A stretch of DNA of 64,000 nt, taken from contig ML664152.1 in assembly GCA_007570785.1 (NCBI GenBank), positions 5,822,683 through 5,886,682 of the forward strand. The letters run 5' to 3'. Below, in pieces: positions 1 through 11,591 of the stretch. The position numbers were made by a program, and so were the translations under genes. The DNA comes from Antilocapra americana. Lineage: Eukaryota > Chordata > Mammalia > Artiodactyla > Antilocapridae. Position 1 is the first letter of the stretch. Every line of letters starts with the position of its first letter. The notes below the pieces were generated by a model. That model saw only the letters and a program-made list of their open reading frames with translations. It ran no database searches and was not told where the DNA came from.

Positions 1-1039
1 TGGGACAGTGAACAGACCCACAGACCTGCCAGAGTCATACTGTTATAACTCTTCACTTGTTTTCATTTTGATCCTAAACAACTTCACTTTGCTTTCTAGT
101 AAGCTGAAATCCCTGGAAAGAGGAAACATTTTCTAGACCAATTCAGAATTAAGTTGCTCAGGGAAGTCAGAGTCAAGTAACTTGAATCACATTTTCTTTT
201 TGAAGAAGATGTTCTTTGCAGACTTCCTGTAACTGATTGGAACCATTTATCTTGCTATGATTTTGCAGCACAAACATAACTGTGATTGTTTTATTATTTC
301 TTCACTGAATAAGTGAAATATAATTGTGCTTTTGGGAATTTTTTTTTAATTATGGAATTTGTGGATTTTAAAAAGCTACCTGGAATGTAAGCCTGGGGTT
401 ATTGATATCAGTGGAAGAAAATGACACAGTTCCCAGGACTAAATTCAGAGCAGGGCGATTGCAATTCCATGGAGGCTAAAGGGTGCATCTGATGGAAGCT
501 GTGAACTGACCCAGAGAAGTGGCCTACTTGGCAGTTCTAACTTGCATCACACTCAGCCATCCCTGGTTAAGTGATCTTTGCCAAGTTCTTTAATTTTCAG
601 GCGTTCTTTCAGTAAAACTGTGGGTAGGCCTAGAATGGAGGAGAAGTTCAGCCAATATCCAGGTTCAGCAGCTAGAATACTTGTGCTTGATCTACACAGT
701 GTTGCCTTATGTGATCATAAGGGTACCAGTGTACAATCTAGACTTCCATTTCCTCTTGAGAAACTGTGGATCTGGCGACGCAGTCTCTGACTCCCAGCTG
801 GCCAGGCTCTGGTGCTCTTCCCTGGATTTCATCAATGCCCCCACCATCCCTGGGCGAACCTCAGACTCAGACAAAGAAGCAGTCAGTCATCATTTATATT
901 TATGATGTGCTACTGATTCCCTATAGCAATTAGGAAGGATTAAGTGATGTGTAGCACCTACATTTCTATGCAAAGTTAAATATTTGTTTCAAGGAAATGA
1001 GATACAGCATATTTTTCAACATAATTAAGATTTATACAA
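1..1039. other. unannotated non-coding DNA
   Basis: I see no recognisable repeat, RNA gene or credible exon. The overlapping short open frames at 578-905 have no family resemblance and no flanking splice signals that I can defend. Base composition is AT-rich and CpG-poor like the rest of the window. Confidence 0.5.
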
Positions 1040-1590
1040 TTTTCACACAACAGTAGGATACAAATTCTATTCAAGTGCCCATAGACTATAAACTAGGAGA
1101 CACTGGAACATCCAGGGACATAAAGCAAGGTGCAAAAATTTCATGGTTTAAAGGTATGAAATCATACAGAATTTGTTCTCTTGGCACTGTGGATTTATGT
1201 TAGAAATCAATCTCAAAAGATATTTGAAAATAACTCACATATTTTCAAGTGCAATGTGACATTTACCAAGACAGACTTAGCCACTGAAAGCCTCAGTAAA
1301 GTTAGAGGGCTGAAAAAACAGAGAGTGATTGCAGAGAAGAAAGAATTTAAATGAGAAATTAATATCAAAATGAGAAATTAATATCAAAGATACTTTAAAC
1401 ACTCCATGTATTTGGAAATTAAACATCCCCTTTTAAATGATGGGAGTATCTAAGGAGCCATAACAAGTAAAATTAGAAAATATTGTACCAGAATAAAAAT
1501 GAAAAGAAAACTTTACAGAGAATTTATCAGGATTTGTTGCATGCAACTGAAGCTGCTCAATGCAAGTAAATACAATGTGGAATTTTGAAT
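1040..1590 (+). mobile_element. possible old L1 ORF2 fragment
   Basis: The A-rich plus strand, with a stretch near 1415 reading like the L1 phrase 'atttggaaattaaacat', resembles a decayed L1 interior. No reading frame survives. The boundaries are guesses and the assignment is weak. Confidence 0.3.
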
Positions 1591-1820
1591 ACGATATGAA
1601 AACAAATAATGGATACTAGCATAAAATTTTATGAAATTTGAATAAAATCTGTACTTTAGTAATAATACTGGATATAAAGCATATTTTTTGTGGACGTGAA
1701 TAAGTGTTTAATATATAACTCAATAGTCTTGAATTTTTACTTAAAATCTTTCCAATTTTGCTTGTGTTTGGGTCATCTTGTCCCTTGGTGGCATTTCAAT
1801 TTGTGGTCTTTAGTCTAGAG

Positions 1821-2044
1821 CAGGGGCTCCAAACCGTGGCCCAGAGGCCAAAATTGAGCTCACCACCAATTGTAAATAAATGTTTATTAGGTGCTGTCGT
1901 GTTCATTTATTTGCATGTTGTCTATAGATGCTTTCACATTCCAGCTTCAGACTCGAGTAGCAGCAATGGTGTATCTTGCAAAGCCAAATCTCTGTTACTG
2001 GACCCTTTACAGAAAAAGTAGGCTGACTTTCACTTTGACCCCTG
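1821..2044. mobile_element. hAT-type DNA transposon remnant (MER family)
   Basis: The left end starts with caggggctccaaac and the right end finishes near tgacccctg, which are degenerate inverted termini. The interior carries the familiar blocks 'taaataaatgtttatta' and 'ggaccctttacagaaaaagt' of a non-autonomous hAT-Charlie element. It encodes nothing. The exact subfamily is not certain, and I could not find a matching 8-bp target duplication. Confidence 0.5.
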
Positions 2045-2525
2045 ACATGTATCAAGCTTGGAAGTCACTATTTATGCCCTCACAACAAGAAAAAAGCTGA
2101 ACAAACTGAAAGTCAATGACTTTTCTTAGATCCTTCAGAGAATTGAGGTCACAGGGCAAACCACCACTCTGAAATCGGGAGAGGTGGCCCAAATAGGGAA
2201 TGACAGCCAAGTGCAGCTTTCTGAAAACAGAACAGGCAGGAATATTTAAATGGTAAGTTTGACAAATCGCTGGAGACTAAGGGTGGATGACTTGAAAGTT
2301 AAAATTTCCTTTCCTGGGTTTTGCTTTAGCATCTTCATCATGTTCACAAATGAAGACCAAAGAAAATCCTCTTCTATTTTGAGCAAATAGAGAGCAACCA
2401 TCTGAAATAAGTACAGTGCATTCTCCATCACCAAACTCTACCATCCAAGAGGAATTACTTCACCAGAGGCTTTTCTGACCTAGGAAAGAGCAGTTAGACA
2501 CTGCAGTTCCTTCTAGCTTTCCTCT
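2045..2525. other. unannotated non-coding DNA
   Basis: No repeat or gene is recognised. The last bases (2515-2525, agctttcctct) are the left copy of the target duplication of the CHR SINE that follows. Confidence 0.45.
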
Positions 2526-2862
2526 GTTTTTTTTTTTTTTTTTAATTGCACTTATTTATTTATTTTTGGCTGCATTTCATTGCTGCCTGGGTTTTTCTCT
2601 AGTTGTGGAGACCGGGGGATACTCTCTAGTTGTGGTATATGGGCTTCTCATCGTGATGGCTTCGCCTGTTGTGGACCACTGGCTCTAGGGCATGCAGACA
2701 TCAATAGTTGCAGTTCCTAGGCTCTAGAGCACAGGGGCACCAGCTGTGGCACACAGGCTGAGCTGCTCTGTGGTATGTGGGATCTTCCCAGATGAGCGAT
2801 TGAACCTGTGTCTCCTGCATTGGCAGGCAGATTCTTTACCATTGAGTCACGAGGGAAGCCCT
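2526..2862 (-). mobile_element. CHR-type tRNA-derived SINE
   Basis: Read on the minus strand it starts with the tRNA-related head (agggcttccctcgtgactcaatgg type) and ends in a long A-tail, seen as poly-T at 2527-2543 on the plus strand. Near-perfect flanking duplications support the limits: agctttcctct at 2515-2525 and aactttcctct at 2863-2873. It is full length compared with a short CHR monomer and is shared among ruminants, whales and hippos as a family. Confidence 0.7.
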
Positions 2863-2981
2863 AACTTTCCTCTTAATTCACGTAAAAGGAGGTAAAATGT
2901 TTTTTAAAAGCAAAACAAAAAAAAAGCTTCTGAAAGTCATAATCTGAGGACTCAGGGACACTAAAATTATGAGATTTAATC

Positions 2982-3151
2982 CTGTGCACTGTGCTTAGTC
3001 GCTCAGTCTTGTCTGACTCTGTGACCCTATGGACTATGTCCAGGCAGTAATACATGCCCTCCTCCAGGGGATCTTCCCAACCCAGGGACCAAACCCAGGT
3101 CTCCTGCATTGCAGGTGGATTCTTTACTGTCTGAGCCATCAGGGAAACCCA
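2982..3151 (-). mobile_element. Bov-tA SINE with 14-bp TSD
   Basis: The minus strand gives the Bov-tA order: tRNA-like head, then the block around 'ggaagatcccctggagg', then the BovB-derived tail. It is shorter than the usual ~210 bp because of internal loss between 3035 and 3060. It is flanked by the perfect duplication tatgagatttaatc at 2968-2981 and 3152-3165, which fixes the insertion limits. Confidence 0.85.
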
Positions 3152-3239
3152 TATGAGATTTAATCATAAGATTATAGAAATCTTTCCCTTTCTAGCAGCT
3201 TCACATCACATCCGCAGAACTCCAAAATAGTATCAGTAT

Positions 3240-5300
3240 AACTGAGAGAGCAGTGGGACACAGTCTGTGTCCAAGAAGGAATTTCTAGGGAAATACAAAA
3301 ATATAGAACAACGATATTAGAGGAAACCCACACATCTGGCATCTACAGCTATACCAAACATGAAATACAGCCCAGATCCTCATCAGACTCATAAAAATTC
3401 ACACTAAAAACTAATTGTCCCAGCTCCTATCACTCTATGTAACATGTCTATCTGTTAAGAAAAAATTACAAAGAGTAAAAGACAAGTAAAAATACATATG
3501 AAGAGGTAAGACAAGAGTCAACATTAGACTCAGGTATGACATAGAGATTAAAAATAACAAAATGGAATTTAAAATAACTATGACTAGTATGTTGATAATG
3601 GAAAAGGTAAATGACATTTAAAAGCAGATGGGCAATGTAGGCAGAGTGAAGGATATTCTAAGGAAGAATTAAAAGGAAATATTAGAAATAAAACCAATGT
3701 AACAAAATTAAAGAATGATTCTGCTGAGCTCATTAGTAGACTGGATACAACCAAGAAAGAATCAGTGAGCTTCAGGTTATGTCAATAGAAACTTCACAAA
3801 CTTAAAGGCAAAGTGAAAAAGCAAGAATATCTATGAAATGTGGGAAACTTGCAAAAGGTATAACATAGGCATAATGGAATACCAGAAGGAGAGCAAAGAG
3901 AAGTAAAAGCAGAAGATATATTTAAATAAATGATAGCTGAGAATTTTCCAAAATTAATGACAGACACCAAGTCACAGATCCAAATGTCTCAGAGAAAGCC
4001 TTGCAAGATAAATGCTCAAAAAATTCTACACCTAAGCATGTCGTATTTAAACTTCAGAAAATGAAAGAAAATGAGAAAACTCTGCAAGAAACCATAGGGG
4101 AAGAAAATCTTACCTGTAAAGGAACTAGGATAAGAATTACAGTGGACTTTCTGCCACAAATTGTATAAGCAAAAACATACAGTGAAATATAAAGTGTATT
4201 TAAACAAACAAAAAGCACCAATATAGAATTCTAAATCTATTGTAATGATTTTTCAAACATGGAGCAGAAATATGTTCTTAGATAAACAAAAACTGAGTGA
4301 CTTTATCCCCAGTAAACCTGCCTTATAGAAAATACTAAAATAAGTTCTTCGGCAAGAGGGAAAATAACATGTATCAGAAAATTGGAAACACTTCAAGAAA
4401 GGAGAAGCAGCATAGAATAAAGATACACTTCTACATAGCACATGAGTCACAGAAAAAATATTAAGAGAATTTTTAAAATATTTTAAACTAAAGCATAAGT
4501 TATGTTTAAGCTAAAACATAAGAAGTTGTGGCATGCAATGAAAGCATTGCTTTAACATAAACTCATAGCATCAAATGCATGTATTAGAGGAGAAAAAAAA
4601 TTAGAGTCAGTCATATAAGCTTCCACCTTAGGAAAATAGAGAAAGAAGTGAAATATAAGCCTAAGACAAGCAAAGAATAAATAAATAAAGAGAGAACAAG
4701 AAGCCAAAAGAAAAAAGATTAACCAAGCTAAAACCTAGTGATTTGAAGAGATCGATAAAATTAGTATACATCTGTCTAGGTTAAGAAGAAAAAAGAGAGA
4801 AAACACAAATTACTAACAACAGAAATAAAAGAGGGCCATCACTAATGATCCTATGATCATTAAAATGATGATAAAGGAATATTATGAAAAGACATATGCC
4901 CACAAATTTGGTAACTTAAATGACATGAACTAATTCCTGGAGACAAACTGCCAAAATTCTGCAAGCAAAAATTGATAATCTGAATAAGGCTGTATCTATT
5001 AAAGAAACTGAGTCAATAATTAATAGTCCTCCAAAAAAGATGACATGAGATCCAGATGGTTTCTCTTGTGAATTTTACCAATTCTTTATAGTCTCTTCCT
5101 ATAAATAGAAATAGAAGATATGTTTTTTTTTCCTTCCCTCCTATGAGAGCAGTATTACCCTAATACCAATACCAGATAAAGATGTTACAAGAAAACTACA
5201 GAACCACTCTCCTGAACATAGATGCAAAGCTCCTCAAGGAAATACTAGTAGATCTAATCAAACAATGTACAAAGTGGCTAAGTGGGCTTAAAGGAGAAAG
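3240..5300 (+). mobile_element. ancient L1 (L1M/HAL1-like), ORF1 and 5' ORF2 remnants
   Basis: The stretch 3650-4400 follows the L1/HAL1 ORF1 region in order (stretches reading like 'attagtagactgga', 'gaataccagaaggaga', 'aagataaatgctcaaaaaa', 'aagaattaca'). From 4700 to 5270 it follows the start of the ORF2 reverse-transcriptase region ('gatcgataaaatta', 'ggaatattatgaa', 'ccagatggtttctc'). All frames are broken by many stops and indels, so it is a fossil. Outer limits are approximate. Confidence 0.6.
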
Positions 5301-6619
5301 GTTCATGGCTGCCAACCAAGATTGGCCAATCTTTTTTTAAAACATACCTTTTAAAAATTAGTAGAATTAATTTCTAAAACAGCTGTAGATTTATAGTAAC
5401 AGGGAGTCAGCAAAACAGATTCCCTGTGCAGTGCTCATTACCTCTTCCTACAATCTCCCTATTAACATCTTCCCCAATGAGGTAAATTTTCGTTTGCTTG
5501 TAGAGGATGTTTTTCCAAGAAATCAAGCTTCCATATGAAACACACAAAGCCATTGTATATTAGACATTGACATTGGAAAGTAGCTTATTTTGATTTGCCT
5601 TGTATAGTATTTACGCTTGAGACCTGCCAGTGACATCTGAGCAGGCAGAAGGTAGTTTAAGCCTGCAAGAAACAAACTAGTTTAGAAATTACCACATATG
5701 TACCTTCTGTATGGTGTCAGTGCTTACTACTTATTAGAGGAGTGTTGTATGACATGGTGGCGGATTCTTCAAATATGTTAGATTATTGGTATTGTTAAAA
5801 AAGAAAAGAAAACTAATTTATATACATACATATACATGTATATATATACACATAAACTGGAAGAGCTTTCATTACAAAAAGAATGATAAGGTGTTTTGTT
5901 TTAAGGGCAAGATAAATACAGAAGGCAATGCTATTTATTTTCACTAGAGCCTCACATGGACTCGTCTACTTTCTTGGAATAGATTCTGGAACACTAAGGG
6001 ACCTGAGCCACTATGTATACATTTGTATGAAAAATTCAAGAAATGAGGCATGTATTTTATTTTTTATTTTTTGAGCTATTTTATTTTTTCCTGAAGAGTG
6101 ATCTTTAGCTGTGAAACTATAATACGAGCTGGGCCTTAAGTCACAGAAAAAGCATTCTATTTCCCTTAAAATGTGTCTGAATAGAGTTCAGTAGTTTTTC
6201 TTAATGTGTAAATTTACTATCACCTGGGTTCAAGAATGCTTTCTTGCTGCATGGAGATGCCACAATTCTGTATTCTGTGTTCTTCCATTGTTGTTTTTTC
6301 TCTAAGATATTTACCCATAAAGCATGCAGCTTACTTTTTTCAACCTTTCAAGGAAAGACATTTGGTTCCTCATGCCATAGAACTCCGAACATACAAAGGT
6401 TTTCTTCTTTTTATCCTAACAAAATAAATGAGTAACTGAAAAACACAATAAACTCTTTGACCAAGATTGAGCATCAGAGGCCTATAAGTGGCCTCAGATT
6501 TATCAACTTCCACCCAACAGTGAGGTCAGAATATTGGTAATAATATGCTTTAAAATCAGTACTTTCTAAAAGGTTGTCATTTAGGGGAAGAAATTTTGTA
6601 TTTGCAAATAAGTATCAGG
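5301..6619. other. unannotated DNA with small TA-rich tract
   Basis: No gene or clear repeat is seen. A short imperfect TATA/CATA run lies at about 5819-5852. Two overlapping 63-aa open frames at 6236-6435 have no recognisable protein character. Confidence 0.45.
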
Positions 6620-6840
6620 GTTTCCCAGGTGACTCAGTGGTAAAGAATCAGCCTGCCAATGCTGGAGACACGGGTTCTCTCCCTGGGTCAGGAAGATCCC
6701 CTAGAGAAGGAAATGGCAACCCATTCCAGTATTCTTGCCTGGAAAATCCTATGGACAGAGGAGCCTGCTGGGTTACAGTCCATGGGATTGCAAAAGAGTT
6801 GGACATGACTTAGTAACTAAACAACTACAAGAAAAATTAT
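6620..6840 (+). mobile_element. Bov-tA SINE with 8-bp TSD
   Basis: It starts with ggtttcccaggtgactcagt and runs through the standard Bov-tA blocks to a tail at 'gagttggacatgacttag'. The target duplication gtatcagg stands at 6612-6619 and 6841-6848. The open reading frame through it is the usual chance frame of this SINE, not a gene. Confidence 0.85.
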
Positions 6841-6848
6841 GTATCAGG

Positions 6849-8240
6849 AAGTTTGATAGTATTACTACTCATGCCGATATAAAATTGTTTTTCTAGAACG
6901 TCAACTTTTCTAGGTGGTAGTACATATTCTTATGGAGCAAGCAAGTTTGCTGTGTTGATGCATCAATATTCTTGCTCACACTCAGGCACTATTGCAAGCC
7001 TTTCCCTCATATAGGGCTAGGAAACCACATCAGGGACAGCAGTTTACTCAGAGTGTGCCCCAGCTTTGGACTTTGACCAAAGTAAAGCCAGAGGCCAGCT
7101 GGGAAATAAGCAAAAGGCCCAGACACAACACACACAGAACAAAGAGGCCGCCATTTGCTGCAGCACTCAGGGCGCCACTAGACGGGAGACTCCATCCTGA
7201 CCACATCGTCAATTTAACTTTGTCTAAAGACTTTATCATCAGTCACACTTGTACCCCAGGACTGTTGTGATGTTGCAGCATGCTTGCTTCCTCTTTTCTT
7301 CCTCCTTTCCTTTCTTTTACAAAATGTGTTGTCAGAACTTTCTTTTCACTACAACATTAGACAGAATTTGCATCTGGTCCCCTTATGAACCAGAATGAAC
7401 CTGCTTGACTTGTGCCTCCTCTTTTTTGTTGATAATTGTTCGTTCTTTAAAGAGTTGTCAGGAGAAGCAATGAATTAAACATGAGCTGTTCTGATAAGCA
7501 AAATATTAAAGCTTTCCTTTCAAAGGAAGAAACCTTTTCACTTAAGAAGTACGTATCATTTTACAGATTGTATGGATTAAATGGAAGTAGACTAGAAAGA
7601 AACAAATGTTAGTTTCTTCTGCGTCAAAAAGGTTTTCCAGTGACTATCCCTATATAAATATTTACACATACGTGGGTGTGTGCATCTGAGTAGTTTTGAT
7701 CCCTTCAGTGGCTCAATCTATTCTGAATAACCTCATTGCAAATAGATCAAAACAACACCATGTTGTTATGCTGAAATCATATTCAATCAAAGTCAGGGGT
7801 GTTTTAACAGCAAGGAGGAAATTTCACAAATGTTCAACAGTGTATTCAGACCACCTCCAGAAGAAAGTTTATGCCAAATACCAAGGGAGAAAAAAAAATA
7901 AGTATAGCTCTAGTTGTTTATAGTGAAAAGAAGTTATCAGGAAGGATAAATTATGTGTGTGGTTCTGAAGAACATATTGACTTTCTGTATAGTTTTGATC
8001 TTTTCAATGGTTCGTTCATATTCCTGACCACACAGCACCTGCCTGCAGGGGCAGGCTGGCTGTGCTTTCAGCAGCCTGAGCCAGCAGCATGCCTTTCAGG
8101 GGAGATGGATCTTTAAAACCCCAATATGTGCCTTTCCTCAGAAGTTTCTTAATGCAGAGAAGGCAAACATAAGTATCCATTCCTCTGTTCATCTATTGTG
8201 ATGTAACTACCATGGGCCCCATGCTGTCCCAGATTAGGTT
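6849..8240. other. unannotated non-coding DNA
   Basis: No gene is recognised. The GC-richer part at about 7030-7275 (short open frames on both strands) has the look of an old LTR, but I could not place U3, R or U5 signals, so I do not call it. The rest is AT-rich unique sequence. Confidence 0.4.
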
Positions 8241-8350
8241 TATTATTGTTTATTTTTATTTATCTTTTAAATTTAATTTTTTATTGGAGTGCAGTTGCTT
8301 TACAATGTTGTGTTAGTTCCTGCTATATAGCTAGGTGAATCAGCTTTATT
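8241..8350 (-). mobile_element. artiodactyl L1 3' end fragment
   Basis: The plus strand reads 'attggagtgcagttgctttacaatgttgtgttag', split here as ttggagtgcagttgctttac followed by aatgttgtgttag. That is the reverse complement of the usual L1 3' end, and a T/A-rich tail lies at its left. It is cut at the right by a BovB fragment. Confidence 0.6.
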
Positions 8351-8351
8351 T

Positions 8352-8505
8352 TGTTTTTGTTGTTCAGTCACTAAGGCATATCCAATTCTGTGGGACCCCA
8401 TGGACTGCAGCACGCCAGGCTTCCCTGTCCTTCACCACCTCCTGGAGCTTGCTCAAACTCATGTCCATTGAGTCGGTGATGCCATCCAACCATCTCAACC
8501 ATTTC
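8352..8505 (-). mobile_element. BovB 3' end fragment
   Basis: The reverse complement of the BovB 3' end is clear: gttgttcagtcactaag, then 'gaccccatggactgcagcac', then 'actcatgtccattgagtc'. Only the last ~150 bp of the LINE are present. It lies next to an L1 tail and is followed by unrelated DNA. Confidence 0.75.
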
Positions 8506-8544
8506 AACCCTCCATTGGATCTCTGCTTACAGAAAGGGAAGCAT

Positions 8545-8690
8545 GATGATGGAAAAGCATGGTCTATAAAGTTAGACAGGCATCTGATCCTGGTTTTGCC
8601 TTTCACTAACCAATGATCTTGGACAAAACACAACCCTTTACATTTCTCTCCCAAGAGCCATGACACTGAATGATGCTTTCAGGTCTTCGC
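8545..8690 (+). mobile_element. possible MIR SINE fragment
   Basis: The order 'ggtttttgcctttcactaacc', 'gatcttggac', 'acattttctct' is reminiscent of the MIR core (sequence here ggttttgcctttcactaacc). It is strongly diverged and the call is tentative. Confidence 0.35.
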
Positions 8691-8880
8691 ATACAGTTTC
8701 ATAATATTGAAGCACCTCTCATGAAGATGGGGATTGGAAGGCTGGTAGGTCAGGCTGCCACATCAGGATGACATACGTCTAGGTATTTGTGCTTCATTCC
8801 ATGGGCCAATGATTTTAAAAAGTATTAATAGCAGTGACCTAAAGTAATATAGCTAAATGCTTTTTTTGTGAAATCCCAAC

Positions 8881-8884
<4 letters not shown>

Positions 8885-8945
<61 letters not shown>

Positions 8946-8960
8946 TATATATATATATAT
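8885..8960. repeat. compound microsatellite (AT)n(AC)n(AT)n
   Basis: About 23 AT units (8885-8930) are followed by about 7 AC units and a further ~8 AT units. The long alternating AT stretch is self-complementary and could extrude a cruciform. It is likely to be length-polymorphic and prone to assembly error. Confidence 0.95.
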
Positions 8961-10159
8961 GTATACTGTAACATATATATTCAGTATGGTGTAAATTAGT
9001 CAAAAAGTTTCTAAGGCAGTTCCAAACTTCATTTGTGAGAGGGATATATTTTTTTGTCCTAATTTTGCACAACTCAGGACCTCTTTTGGTTCTTCAAACA
9101 TTTAAATTAGACAGATGTATTTTGTTTTGTTTGTTCCCAAACCTTGTTTCAATTCAGTCACTAATACGTTGTCTACTGTTCATTGACTCAACAAATATTT
9201 ACCAAGTGCCTCTGGGGCATTCCTATGAGGGCTCATGACGGGTGGGACAGAAATATAAAGACTGAGACTTGTGCTTTTGTGGGAGGTCACAATCTGTAGG
9301 AAAGACAGCAAGTGTATAGTCTAGGGGGGTGCTGACAAATGTGCTGAAGGACATGACCCAGGGGACTGGCGCAACATGAGAGGAGAGGTGGTTACAAGAA
9401 TTCTCTGAGGGTTCTCTGGGTAAGTGAGGCTTGAGTCAAGAGCCGAATGAGGAGGCAGAAGCCAGGCAGAGGGAGCAGCATCAGGACCACCCCCCCCCCA
9501 TTAGGGATAGAGGGCACCTCTGAAGCCAGCAGAGACACAGAGGCAGGAAGGAGCCCAACCCAGCTGAAGGACTGAGAGATGGTTGTTTCAGGAGAACACG
9601 TGAGGAGAAGGTCGGCTCTAGGTGAAGTGGAGGAGACCGCGGGGAGAACGAAGTGGAGCCTTGCAGGCTAAAGGCAGCCATGCCCATTTTATCTTAATTG
9701 CAGAAGGGAGCCATTGCCCCAAGCCAAGTCAGTTTTCTCTCTCTCTCTTTTTTGCGATTTGAGTCTCTTCAGCTTAGTAAAAAAGTCATTAAGTTGCACA
9801 CTCCTGTGCCACCACATGGCTTTGATAGACAATTAGCTAATGGAGTTTCTTTGTCCATCACCTATAATGGTGGTGATTTCTAGCTTTTTTGGAATAACTT
9901 TACCCTGACTTAGGGAAAGTATCAGAACACCATGGGGAGCAAGCATATTCTAAGGCTTATTTCTTGCCTGAGGAAATATACCATTTGCATACATGAAGGG
10001 CAGATTAAAAATACAAAATTATATTTGGTGCTAAAACTCTATTGGGATATTATCCCTTTCCTGGAAGGTGGGGACCTTCTTAAATGGAGCATATGTAGCA
10101 ATTCTGAATGTCACTGGGTTCCTGGGCTGTGGGGAAGGATTCTCGCGGAGTAAGGCAGA
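8961..10159. other. unannotated DNA with weak old-repeat traces
   Basis: No gene is seen. The 9175-9320 stretch ('gactcaacaaatatttacca ... gaggtcacaatctgtagg') resembles a common mammal-wide interspersed repeat that I cannot name safely. A 10-base C run lies at 9490-9499 and a short (TC)n at about 9739-9749. Confidence 0.4.
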
Positions 10160-10330
10160 AGTCAGGCCCTGCCACTTCTTTGCTGTGCTTTTCTTGGGCA
10201 AACTATGCAATTCATATGGCATGCAATTATCTCATTTGTAAAATGGGGCTGATATCTGTTTCACAGATGTACTAGGAAGATTCAACAAGCTGACCAATAG
10301 TGAAACGTTTGGTAAGCTCTTAAATGGCAT
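10160..10330 (+). mobile_element. MIR SINE fragment
   Basis: It reads through the MIR core in order: 'ccctgccacttctttgctgt', 'cttgggcaaact', 'tctcatttgtaaaatggggc'. It continues to an end near 'gtttggtaagctctta'. Divergence is typical of this ancient family. Confidence 0.65.
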
Positions 10331-10342
10331 ATAAATTCAAGA

Positions 10343-10545
10343 AGATATGGGAGAATGGCATTGAAACATGCTAATTATCATATGTCTAATCAATCGCCAG
10401 CCCAGGATTGATGCTCGGGGCTGGTGCAACGAGATTTCCTGGGGGGAGGGAAGAGGGAGGGGGGTCCTGGAGGGGGAGCATATGTAAACCCATGGTGATA
10501 TCATGTCATTGTATGGCAAAACTAATAAAAAAATAAAATAAAATA
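10343..10545 (+). mobile_element. young 5'-truncated L1 with TSD
   Basis: Only the last ~200 bp of an artiodactyl L1 are present: 'gaatggcattgaaacatg' through the G-rich tract to 'catatgtaaacccatggtga' and an A-rich tail of aaata units. Perfect duplications aaattcaaga lie at 10333-10342 and 10546-10555. The sequence from 10400 onward is nearly identical to the copy at 24260-24451. Confidence 0.8.
10441..10464 (+). other. G-quadruplex motif in L1 3' end
   Basis: Four G runs of three to six bases are separated by one to three bases. This satisfies the usual G4 rule on the plus strand, and it sits inside the L1 3' UTR, where such motifs are known in mammalian L1s. Confidence 0.7.
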
Positions 10546-10555
10546 AAATTCAAGA

Positions 10556-10987
10556 GATCTTTTCCAAATTCCCTGGACCATTCATACTGTCAACACATAC
10601 TTGGCATATGATTAAGGGATTGCAATGGAAATCATTAAATTGAATTCAATATGTCCCCACCATAGCTATCTACACATGCCTAGAAGGACTCTGGGGGTCC
10701 ATGACTCAGCGTCGATGACTCACCCGGTTCTTTCTGAATTCATCTGGAATAGAATTCCTCCAGGGTTCTCAATCCTGCTCACACTTTCCTTCTCACAGCG
10801 TAATTTATACTCTCAGGGCAGACCCTCTGTGTGTTTCAAATGTTTATAATACTGCAATGAAATACAAGTTAAATGATATTTTCCAACTTTAATCAAATGA
10901 ATATGTGGACCCTCATGGTAAGGAGGCTTGTAACAAACCAGCATTGTGTGTTGAGGTAGCATTTGGTTGCTGAGTTCATTGTTGGTG
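10556..10987. other. unannotated non-coding DNA
   Basis: No recognised feature is present. The 74-codon open frame at 10625-10849 has no family resemblance. Confidence 0.45.
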
Positions 10988-10997
10988 TGGTGATTAT

Positions 10998-11581
10998 GTT
11001 GTTGTTATTGTTGTTCAGTTGCTAAGTTGTGTTCAACTGTTTGGACCCCATGGACTGAAGCATGCCAGGCTCCTCTGTCCTGTACTATCTCCTAGAGTTT
11101 ACTTAGATTCATGTCCATTGACTTGGTGATGCTATCTACCCATCCCATCCTCTGCTGCCCTCTTCTCCTTTTTCCTTCAAACATTCTCAGCTTCAGGGTC
11201 TTTTCCAATGAATTGGCTCTTTGTTTCATGGGCCAGAATATTGGAGCTTCAGCTTCAGCCTCAGTCCTTCCAATGAATATTCAGGATTGATTTCCTCTAG
11301 GATTGACTGGTTTGATCTCCTTGTTGTCCAAGGGACGCTCAAGAGTCTTTCCAGCACCACACTTCAAAAGCATCAGTTCTTCAGTGCTCAGCCTTTTTTA
11401 TGGTCCAACACTCACAACCATACATGACTACTGGAAAAACCATAGCTTTGACTTATATGGACCTTTGGCAGCAAAATGATGTCTCTGCTTTTAAATACGC
11501 TGTCTACTTTTGTCATAACTTTCCTTCCAAAGAGCAAGCATCTTCTAATTTTATGGCTGCAGTCACCACCCACAGTGACTT
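10998..11581 (-). mobile_element. 5'-truncated BovB LINE with near-perfect TSD
   Basis: The plus strand shows the reverse complement of the BovB 3' half, from the gttgtt-rich end through the region encoding the C-terminal reverse-transcriptase extension. Frames are broken. Duplications tggtgattat (10988-10997) and tggtggttat (11582-11591) differ at one base and mark the insertion. Confidence 0.8.
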
Positions 11582-11591
11582 TGGTGGTTAT

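Noticed and set aside
6620..6840. tRNA gene in the Bov-tA head
   Set aside because: The tRNA-like part is a SINE promoter remnant repeated many times in the window, with no complete cloverleaf supported.
7030..7275. Possible LTR
   Set aside because: GC-richer and LTR-like in feel, but no TATA, polyadenylation signal or terminal repeat could be placed.
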